From: a virus
Virus record (IMG/VR): IMGVR_UViG_3300035664_001001
Coordinates: 1 to 42,056 of that record
DNA length: 42,056 nt
Direction: 5' to 3' (one strand)
The position numbers and the translations under genes are program-made. The notes beneath the pieces were generated by a model that saw only the letters and a list, made by a program, of their open reading frames with translations, was not told the DNA's origin and ran no database searches. Below are positions 35,961 to 42,056 of the stretch, piece after piece (within the stretch, counting starts at the first letter, position 1; every line of letters starts with the position of its first letter).

Positions 35961-38114
35961 TCAAGCAATGAGTTCCACAAACTCCCCAAGAATACGCTTG
36001 TTCATTTTTTTGGATTTCAAACTCTTGACAAAAGCGTTTTTAATCTGCGATTTAGAAGCATCTTCCGACACAGCAAACTCAGAATCTTGTGCAAGTGCAT
36101 TCGCAGAAAGTCCAAAGTAAGTATGATACCCAGACTTTTTAATCGAAAATGCTTTTTCCTTCCTCCAAGAACCCATCACCTTATCATAATCCGGACCATA
36201 ATAACCACAGTAACGACGAATAAAAGAACCGGCATCACCAGATTCAAGGACACGAATACCAATAAAATTAATATCAGCAAACTTATCTCTCAAATTGCGA
36301 AGGAAAACATCAGTCATTTGATGCCATTCACATTCCAGAGAATAAGTATTGCCAGTTTTGCGGTCACGCAAGAATGAATTAGTGCCAATATGAGAAGTGC
36401 CCAAGTAAGGACCATCTTCCCAGTGACGCTTCACTTCACGATGATACTTAATACCACACGCCTCACCATCAGTCAGAATCACACACTGAACTTTTTGAAG
36501 TTTATTTTCTTTTTGAAATTTGGGAAGAATCTGATGAAGAGCAATCATAGATTCATTTAAAGGAGTGCCCGAAAGACTCATACCCAAAGGAGTAGGATAG
36601 GAATGATAAGAATGGCGCCCAAAAGAAACTGCAAGACGGAAAATATTTTTCATTTGATTTTCCAGAGTCTTGCCATTTACTTTACTGGTGAGAAGATTCA
36701 TCATAGAAAACCATTCACCAACCTGAATCAGACCATCTTTCTTTTGATAGGCAAGTTCGCGCATATTTGCCCTACCATTCTCATCATAAGTCACCAAAGG
36801 ATAATCGGTTGTAAAAGCATAAACATCAAAAGGAATTGCAACTTTCTTACAAAACCAAACAAGATTGAAGAGTTGTTTGACGGTATCCAGCATTACCTCA
36901 CCCATAGAACCAGACCAGTCAAGAACGAATACGAGACCGTGATTCTTACCAGTAGCAAGCGTAGTGACCTTTTTGAAAAGATCCTCATTGTATTTGTAGG
37001 TATGAAGTTTGGAGCAATCAAGTACACCAGTGCGAGCAGTGGTGGCACGTGCATAAGAATCTGCTGCCTTACGACACTCAAACTCTTTCACAAGATAATT
37101 GACTTCCTTTTGAGCAGAGCGTTTGAATTCCACAAACTGCTTATCAACCTCACCAAAAACACATTCATAAGTGCGGTCACTGTTTTCCAAGTATGCATTC
37201 CACGACTCACTACATTGAGAATGAATCTCTGCATTTGAAACAATAATCTTTTTCAGGTCAAGTTGAGGAATTTCCAGATAGACATTCTCATATCCGTCAT
37301 TGTTGACAAGATCTTTAAGTGCCTCTTCCAGAGACTCCATTGTTTTCACTTCAGGATCTTCATTCTTCTCACCACCTTGATTGTTGGGATTGGGTTGTTG
37401 TTTCTGATCTGAAGATTCATCAGAAGAAGCACCTTCGGAAGCACCAGATTCGGGTTGGTCATTTTCACCCTGTTGTTGGTCAGTAATATCAGGAGAAGGT
37501 TGATTATCTGCACCACTGTCCTGTGATTCCAGATTATCAAGATTAATTTTAACTTCTTCTTGCTGTTTTTGCTTACAATACTTATAGAGTGCCTCCGATG
37601 CAATCAAGACATCGGAAAAAGTTTCGGCATCAGCAATCAGATTGATAATATCAGTCTCTTTACCACGCCCAATCGGCACATCAACAAAGTTTCCAACCTT
37701 AAACCAAAGGTTTGCACGGTCGGCAAGATTATAAGTTTCCAGATTGTCATCACCAATCTGAAAGAAATCATCGTCAGCAAGTTCTTTATAACCGTTAAAG
37801 AAGGTCTTGCCAAGACCAGCATAACGACGCTTCATCAGTTTCTCAATACGAGCATCCTCAACCACATTCACAAACTGGGGGGGAATACTATATTGTTTTG
37901 TCCAATCCTCATCGGGCGTATAGAGAGCGTGACCCACTTCGTGACCCACCAGAAGGTCATATACGGTGTTGCTTGCCTTCTCCCACATCGGCAGAGTCAG
38001 CACACGAGTATGGACGTTAAAGCAGGCAGTCTCTACCTTCTTGTGCTCAACCACAAGGTCTTCGGTGGCAAGAAGTTTGGCAAGTTGGGACTTGATTTCG
38101 TGGCGGACAGACAT
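35961..38114 (-). CDS. cobT: CobT-like VWA protein with HEVGH site
   Basis: The 717-residue product (MSVRHEIKSQLAKLL...) has three parts. The N-terminal part has VGHEVGHALYTP (HExxH, 58-62) and VVEDARIEKLMKRR (Glu86 as possible third zinc ligand; this piece also resembles the CobT ExARxE motif). An acidic, Gln/Asn/Ser-rich linker spans about 195-258. The C-terminal VWA domain has MIDAS DWSGSMG (399-405) and VILTDGEA. It acts with the CobS-like ATPase. The ATG at 38114 is used; an upstream TTG would lie in the -10 box. No ribosome-binding site. Confidence 0.9.
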   Translation of the reverse strand: MSVRHEIKSQLAKLLATEDLVVEHKKVETACFNVHTRVLTLPMWEKASNTVYDLLVGHEVGHALYTPDEDWTKQYSIPPQFVNVVEDARIEKLMKRRYAGLGKTFFNGYKELADDDFFQIGDDNLETYNLADRANLWFKVGNFVDVPIGRGKETDIINLIADAETFSDVLIASEALYKYCKQKQQEEVKINLDNLESQDSGADNQPSPDITDQQQGENDQPESGASEGASSDESSDQKQQPNPNNQGGEKNEDPEVKTMESLEEALKDLVNNDGYENVYLEIPQLDLKKIIVSNAEIHSQCSESWNAYLENSDRTYECVFGEVDKQFVEFKRSAQKEVNYLVKEFECRKAADSYARATTARTGVLDCSKLHTYKYNEDLFKKVTTLATGKNHGLVFVLDWSGSMGEVMLDTVKQLFNLVWFCKKVAIPFDVYAFTTDYPLVTYDENGRANMRELAYQKKDGLIQVGEWFSMMNLLTSKVNGKTLENQMKNIFRLAVSFGRHSYHSYPTPLGMSLSGTPLNESMIALHQILPKFQKENKLQKVQCVILTDGEACGIKYHREVKRHWEDGPYLGTSHIGTNSFLRDRKTGNTYSLECEWHQMTDVFLRNLRDKFADINFIGIRVLESGDAGSFIRRYCGYYGPDYDKVMGSWRKEKAFSIKKSGYHTYFGLSANALAQDSEFAVSEDASKSQIKNAFVKSLKSKKMNKRILGEFVELIA

Positions 38115-38135
38115 AGGTTTGATTCGTATGAAATC

Positions 38136-38141
38136 ATTATA
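38136..38141 (-). promoter_or_regulatory. Promoter -10 of the CobT-like gene
   Basis: A perfect TATAAT lies on the minus strand, just below a terminator T-run. No convincing -35 is found at 16-18 bp. The predicted leader is about 15 nt. Confidence 0.5.
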
Positions 38142-38147
38142 CAAAAA

Positions 38148-38169
38148 AAGAGGGTGGTGAGACCCTCTT
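38148..38169 (-). terminator. Terminator of the 163-aa late gene
   Basis: AAGAGGGT/ACCCTCTT (8 pairs) is followed by a T-run on the minus strand. Confidence 0.92.
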
Positions 38170-38191
38170 ATGTGCCAGTTTGGGAAGTGTC

Positions 38192-38683
38192 TTAATTTGG
38201 GCGACGCTTCTGCATCATTTCCGCATTCTTCTTATCACCCACACCAAGAACTGCTTTTGTAGCACCCTTTATAGCAAACCCAATTGGATCAGTAATGTTC
38301 TTTTGAGATGCTTTTGTTGCTTGTGCTTCAGGGGTTCTTGAATTTGCTGCAAGTTTTCCAATTAATTTGGCACCACCTACACTCAAACCCATGCCTTCAT
38401 TAATACTCTGTCTCCACTTTTCACTCATCGCACCAGCGATTGCTTGTGCTGACTTCTCATCCGATGCAAAACCTTCACCAAGAAGATAATCGACAAGAAC
38501 TTCTTCACGAACTGAACGAGGATTAAAATTTGGACTTACATCGGATCTATAAGTTCTCCCACCAACATTTTGACCTAGATTTTCCCTTCTCTTCTTTTCA
38601 AACTCATGTTGCTTTTTAGGAGATCTTTTCTTTTTGGGAATAGGTTTACCGGTAATACCAATTTCGGTTTCGTCCTTTGCCAT
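38192..38683 (-). CDS. Late basic protein with X domain (163 aa)
   Basis: The N-terminus is very basic (TGKPIPKKKRSPKKQHEFEK). Module X is at residues 58-99 (VREEVLVDYLLGEGFASDEK ... MSEKWRQSINEG), the same module as in the 445-aa and 369-aa late proteins 26-30 kb away. A Gly/Ala/Lys-rich tail follows. A perfect late promoter at 38704-38711 indicates late expression. It is likely a DNA-binding head or core protein; function unknown. Confidence 0.82.
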   Translation of the reverse strand: MAKDETEIGITGKPIPKKKRSPKKQHEFEKKRRENLGQNVGGRTYRSDVSPNFNPRSVREEVLVDYLLGEGFASDEKSAQAIAGAMSEKWRQSINEGMGLSVGGAKLIGKLAANSRTPEAQATKASQKNITDPIGFAIKGATKAVLGVGDKKNAEMMQKRRPN

Positions 38684-38698
38684 TTGACCAAAATATTT

Positions 38699-38845
38699 TC
38701 AAATATTTATAAAAGAAGAAGCGTCCCCGTGTTGGAGACGCTTCTTGAGTGCTTGGCGACGTGCCTTTGCTTGTCGGAGTGCCTGCGGTTTCAGTTTCCG
38801 CTTCTGCTCCTTCTTGGAGTGATGATAGCGATTGGGAACTTGCAT
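38699..38845 (-). CDS. Small Lys/Arg/Gln-rich protein after gp46 (48 aa)
   Basis: The product begins MQVPNRYHHSKKEQKRKLKP and ends GDASSFINI, very basic in its first 40 residues. Its ATG overlaps the gp46 stop (TAATG). Its 3' end runs through the terminator hairpin 38716-38746 and the late promoter 38704-38711, so early transcripts stopped at the hairpin would lack the stop codon. It may be real with a truncated message, or it may end differently from this reading. Confidence 0.55.
   Translation of the reverse strand: MQVPNRYHHSKKEQKRKLKPQALRQAKARRQALKKRLQHGDASSFINI
38704..38711 (-). promoter_or_regulatory. T4-type late promoter fused to a terminator
   Basis: TATAAATA is exact on the minus strand, directly after the T-rich tract of hairpin 38716-38746 and 21 bp before the gene starting at 38683. 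Confidence 0.85.
38716..38746 (-). terminator. Terminator of the gp47-gp46 unit
   Basis: A ten-pair stem (AAGAAGCGTC/GACGCTTCTT) is followed by a CTTTT-type tract on the minus strand. Confidence 0.85.
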
Positions 38846-40572
38846 TAGTCTTGTGCTTGTTGGGACATCATACGTGAAAAACCTTTGACTTTTTCGAATC
38901 GGAGGACACTTTCAAATTTGTCATGTAAATCAGACTTATGAGAAATCACAAATATATTAGCATCCTTAATCACATAACGGATAATCTTAAGGAACTCATC
39001 GGTGCCGAAACCATCAAGAGAGGAATCAAATACTTCATCCATAATCAGCAGATTAGTATTAACAGAGTTTTTGACTCGGGCAACTTCTCTCCAAGTGAAA
39101 AGTAGTGCCAAATCGATTCTCATTTTTTCACCCTCACTAAAAGAACTATAAGAAAAGTCTTCGTGAATAGGCGACTTCACAGTTTCATTGAACTCACTAT
39201 CAAGATGGAAATTAATATAAAAGTCCATCATCTGTAGATAACGATTCACCTGCTGATTTATAAACGGAAGATACTTTTTAATAATCTTCGTCTTTACACC
39301 ATCATCCTTGAGTAAGGAGTAGGCAAAATCGTAATAAACGATTTCTTCTTTTTTCTTGGAAAGGTCTTCAAATGTTTTTTGGAGATTTTCTCTGAACTCT
39401 TCTAACTTCTCATGTTCAGTATTTCTGTTTTTAAGTTGTTGGGTAAGAGTTTGAACTTCATTTTCAAGATCTCGGATTTGTCTTTGGTTAAGGGAAATGC
39501 GAGTATTGTTTTGAGAAATCTCATGGTTGAGTTTTGTGATCTCCTTTGAAAGAACGGTAAATTGACGCTCTCTCTCCTGCTCTAATTTTATAGTCTCCTC
39601 AAGATCTTGATAACCTTTTTGGAGTTCCTTTGCCTTATTTTGAGCGTCCTTAATTCTATTTAACCGAAACTCCTCCTCAATTGTTTGTGTGCAGGTAGGA
39701 CAAACCGTATTCTCAGTAAAGAACTTATGCTCTTTAGTAATGACTGATACTTTTTGAGAGATTTTACCTTTGAGATTGTTTAACTTTACTAACTTATCAC
39801 CAGCACCAAGAACCTCTTCTTGCTCCTTTGTATACTTAAAAATATCCTCTTCGGTTCTAGCATTTTCAGTCATATAAACACCAACTTCTGCGTCTAACTT
39901 GGCAATCTTTTCTTGATTGGCATTGATGTTTGCATTTCCACGACTCTCAAGTTCTTCAATAAAACTCTCTTGCATTTTCATCTTATCTTTGAGAGTCTCT
40001 TTTTTGAGATCTAAAGATTTGATTTGATCTTTCTTTTCCCGAATCTTATCTTTAATGAGAGCATTCATCGCAGAAAAAATGCGAATATCTAAAAGGTCCT
40101 CAATTACCTCACGACGATGTGCCGTAGTCAACTGCATAAAAGGCACAAAGGTGCTACTACCCAGAATTACAATTTGAGTAAAGGATTTATAATTGACCTT
40201 AAGAATATTTTCTTCCAAGATTTTTTGATTTGCACGGTCATCCGCTTCCTTATGAAGAGGAACACCATTCACTTCGATATCAAAAATATTTGGTTTGATT
40301 CCACGTCGCACCAAATAGTCACGATTATTAACTGTAAACTCAATCTCAACTAAACAATCTTTTTCATTTGTTGTATTAACAAGTTGAGGTTTGTTAATTT
40401 TACGAAACGGACGATTAAAAAGCACAAAGGTCAGAGCATCCAAAACAGTGGATTTACCTGCTCCATTTGTGCCAATAATCAGATTTGTATGATTCTTTTC
40501 AAAGTCAATTTCACTCCACTGATTGCCAGTAGAAAGAAAATTTTTCCATTTAATCTTATGAAATACTAACAT
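38845..40572 (-). CDS. 46: Recombination nuclease ATPase subunit (T4 gp46, SbcC/Rad50-like)
   Basis: The 575-residue product has Walker A GTNGAGKST (about 34-42), long coiled coils around a zinc-hook CPTC (near residue 293), the ABC signature FSEGEKMRIDLALLF and Walker B LLIMDEVFDS. With gp47 it resects DNA ends for recombination-dependent replication and host DNA breakdown. It overlaps the 89-aa gene by 17 bases. The ATG is uncertain by a few residues because there is no ribosome-binding site. Confidence 0.95.
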   Translation of the reverse strand: MLVFHKIKWKNFLSTGNQWSEIDFEKNHTNLIIGTNGAGKSTVLDALTFVLFNRPFRKINKPQLVNTTNEKDCLVEIEFTVNNRDYLVRRGIKPNIFDIEVNGVPLHKEADDRANQKILEENILKVNYKSFTQIVILGSSTFVPFMQLTTAHRREVIEDLLDIRIFSAMNALIKDKIREKKDQIKSLDLKKETLKDKMKMQESFIEELESRGNANINANQEKIAKLDAEVGVYMTENARTEEDIFKYTKEQEEVLGAGDKLVKLNNLKGKISQKVSVITKEHKFFTENTVCPTCTQTIEEEFRLNRIKDAQNKAKELQKGYQDLEETIKLEQERERQFTVLSKEITKLNHEISQNNTRISLNQRQIRDLENEVQTLTQQLKNRNTEHEKLEEFRENLQKTFEDLSKKKEEIVYYDFAYSLLKDDGVKTKIIKKYLPFINQQVNRYLQMMDFYINFHLDSEFNETVKSPIHEDFSYSSFSEGEKMRIDLALLFTWREVARVKNSVNTNLLIMDEVFDSSLDGFGTDEFLKIIRYVIKDANIFVISHKSDLHDKFESVLRFEKVKGFSRMMSQQAQD

Positions 40573-40825
40573 TTTTAGGGGGAATTACAATATCGTCAGG
40601 AGTGACCACAGCATACTTATAATTGTAGCGTTTGCAGGTCATAATTGCAAGATCGTCATCAACTTCCACAACATCCATTATGGTTTTTTCTTGATCTTCT
40701 AGCATCAAAGCATAACGAGTTGCGTCATCTTCTTCCTCAAACAAAAATAAGACCTTTTCACCGTATCGGTTTTGAACTGCGTATGCTCCGTCGTCTTTTC
40801 TGTTTTTGAGAGTGAGAAGAAACAT
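40556..40825 (-). CDS. DUF3110-like protein between gp47 and gp46 (89 aa)
   Basis: The product MFLLTLKNRKDDGAYAVQNR... contains VLFLFEEEDDATRYALMLED, the pattern of the cyanobacterial DUF3110 family, whose function is unknown. Its ATG overlaps the gp47 stop (TAATG). The conserved position suggests a link to the nuclease complex, unproven. Confidence 0.82.
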   Translation of the reverse strand: MFLLTLKNRKDDGAYAVQNRYGEKVLFLFEEEDDATRYALMLEDQEKTIMDVVEVDDDLAIMTCKRYNYKYAVVTPDDIVIPPKNVSIS

Positions 40826-41862
40826 TATTCTACTTCGCAAGCTTGCCTATAAAGATCTTGGAAAATACCTTTGATTACATTTTTATCAAACTGAAACTCC
40901 GATTCTTCAATATAACGATTTAGAATTGTAAGAGTGTTTTCATCTTCACTGATTTCAAACTCCTCATTTTCTTGAATCTCAAAGTTTTCAATAATCTTAA
41001 GGTCTTGAATACCGACTGTGTAAAGTTTATCAATGAACTTTTCAAAATCCTTTGGTTTGGATTTTTTACGCACAATCACTTTCACAATTTTATTTGCATA
41101 CTCTGTAGCATCAAACATTTGATGTGGAGTATCCTCATAGTAAATGTTATAGAATAATTTATAAGGATTGTTGATTGGAGTATGCTCTAATGTTTCAGTA
41201 TCAAAAATATGAAAACCACGAGTGTCGTTTACATCGTTCCAATACATCTCATAAGTGTTTCCAAGATAATAGATTTTTCCATTATCGGAACGAGTATGAT
41301 AATGACCTGAAAATACTTTTGTAAACTTATCAAAAATCTTTGGATCAGTTCCGTGCTCTTCCATCACAAGATTACGATTCACTCGAAAACCTTGAAGTTC
41401 TAAATGACCCATCGCAATCTTTGCTTTGGACTTTTTGATTTGTTTTAGCGTCTCATCATAGTTTTCACTACAAATCCACGGCAGCATCATAATATCAATA
41501 CCACCAATCTTTGCTGTTTGTGGAGAACTGTAAGTCTTAATATTTGAATAATTTTGAAGAAGCAGTGAAGGTGAATTGACGTGATTGGTATTCTTAAAAT
41601 AACAATCATGATTGCCCACAATCATATGAACTTCGTGATTTTTAAGAGGTTCGAATACTACACGCTTTGCCCATTCTAAACTTTGATAATCAATTGACTT
41701 GCGACTATCAAAGGCATCACCCATATGAATGACTGTTTTAATTCCATGCTCCTCTAAAGCAGGAAAGAAAACATTCTTATAGAAGAGTTCAAAGTGGTCG
41801 TGGAGATACTTGGAACCCTTCCGGGCGCCGAAATGAGTGTCAGTAAGTATGGCAACTTTCAT
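40825..41862 (-). CDS. 47: Recombination nuclease (T4 gp47, SbcD/Mre11-like)
   Basis: The 345-residue metallophosphoesterase nuclease has ILTDTHFG (motif I), HMGDAFDSR (II), VGNHDCY (III) and SGHYHTR (V), which hold two Mn/Mg ions. It partners gp46. Its ATG overlaps the stop of the upstream 65-codon fragment (ATGA). Confidence 0.96.
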   Translation of the reverse strand: MKVAILTDTHFGARKGSKYLHDHFELFYKNVFFPALEEHGIKTVIHMGDAFDSRKSIDYQSLEWAKRVVFEPLKNHEVHMIVGNHDCYFKNTNHVNSPSLLLQNYSNIKTYSSPQTAKIGGIDIMMLPWICSENYDETLKQIKKSKAKIAMGHLELQGFRVNRNLVMEEHGTDPKIFDKFTKVFSGHYHTRSDNGKIYYLGNTYEMYWNDVNDTRGFHIFDTETLEHTPINNPYKLFYNIYYEDTPHQMFDATEYANKIVKVIVRKKSKPKDFEKFIDKLYTVGIQDLKIIENFEIQENEEFEISEDENTLTILNRYIEESEFQFDKNVIKGIFQDLYRQACEVE

Positions 41863-42056
41863 CGGTTATTTCGGTATTGAATAGCATCCTTCATACTATT
41901 ATAGTCGGAATTGTTTCCAGAAAGCAAGTTGTCATCAATCATCATAACCTCATCATAACCAGTGCGTTCGATAATCTTGGTCTTAATTTCTAATTGCTTT
42001 TTCTCCTTTTGAATACGACGGAGAAATGCATAGTGAATAATTTGAGTAAAGTAGGC
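41859..42056 (-). CDS. C-terminal part of a gene entering from the right edge (partial)
   Basis: An open frame of 65 codons (AYFTQIIHYAFLRRIQKEKK ... IQYRNNR) ends in a stop overlapping the gp47 start (ATGA). It is basic then acidic and helical. The start lies outside the window. Coupling to gp47 supports it as real; no family is recognised. Confidence 0.75.
   Translation of the reverse strand, partial: AYFTQIIHYAFLRRIQKEKKQLEIKTKIIERTGYDEVMMIDDNLLSGNNSDYNSMKDAIQYRNNR

Noticed and set aside
36603-37238. Plus-strand frame of 211 codons, and a similar one at 37560-38195
   Set aside because: Both lie antisense to the CobT-like gene, whose motifs are clear; they show no family features.
1-42056. 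CRISPR array, rRNA, transposase-type insertion sequence or integrase/attachment site
   Set aside because: No regularly spaced direct repeats, no rRNA-like sequence, no transposase or integrase motifs and no tRNA-end duplication were seen.

Overview
This window looks like an accessory-plus-core segment of a T4-like cyanomyovirus (marine Synechococcus/Prochlorococcus phage). The evidence is a full T4-type replication set (DNA polymerase gp43, clamp gp45, clamp loader gp44/gp62, helicase gp41, primase gp61, UvsX, RegA, gp46/gp47, NrdA/NrdB). Cyanophage hallmarks sit with it: pstS, an SLH-OprB porin, hsp20, MazG, a CobS/CobT-like pair, and tRNAs for Gly, Thr, Arg, Asn, Leu and Ala. Almost everything is on the minus strand. 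The exceptions are a GIY-YIG protein and a three-gene island at 5795-6333.

Layout. 1-2.8 kb: pstS and a porin, each behind a promoter with 11-bp TTAA-type repeats that resemble host PhoB boxes. 2.8-4.5 kb: tRNA cluster with an HNH endonuclease, small proteins and structured leader RNAs. 4.5-8.2 kb: lysis and cell-wall genes (tail-lysozyme-like, GH24 lysozyme, C39-like peptidase), small membrane proteins, a GIY-YIG nuclease. 8.3-12.2 kb: three low-complexity late proteins sharing shuffled domains. 12.3-17.0 kb: nrdB, nrdA, primase. 17.0-21.8 kb: late virion-type proteins, including one joining a T4-like capsid-targeting peptide to a nucleotidyltransferase domain. 21.9-22.1 kb: tRNA-Leu and tRNA-Ala. 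22.1-25.4 kb: HExxH protein, MazG, gp41, UvsX. 25.4-34.7 kb: gp43, two small paralogs, hsp20, RegA, gp62, Dam with a possible nuclease partner, gp44, gp45. 34.7-38.1 kb: CobS-like AAA+ and CobT-like VWA proteins. 38.2-42 kb: a late basic protein, gp46, gp47 and flanking small genes.

Two promoter classes can be read directly. Replication and host-takeover units use sigma70-like boxes (TTGAC-type -35, TATAAT-type -10) separated by exactly 17 bp in nearly every case. Virion-type genes use the T4 late motif TATAAATA. Both are often fused to the preceding terminator: the -35 lies in the hairpin, or the U-tract runs into TATAAATA. In the replication units, genes are joined by ATGA, TAATG or TGATG overlaps, and several 38-56 codon genes fit exactly into these junctions.

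The most interesting leads are: an apparently head-packaged nucleotidyltransferase, a Dam methylase coupled to a protein with a D...ExK signature, an AAA+/VWA pair whose VWA partner also carries HEVGH, a tRNA-Asn whose stems are intact but whose D- and T-loops are not, and a promoter-inside-hairpin switch at 34704-34760. All functional statements rest on reading motifs by eye; no searches were run.
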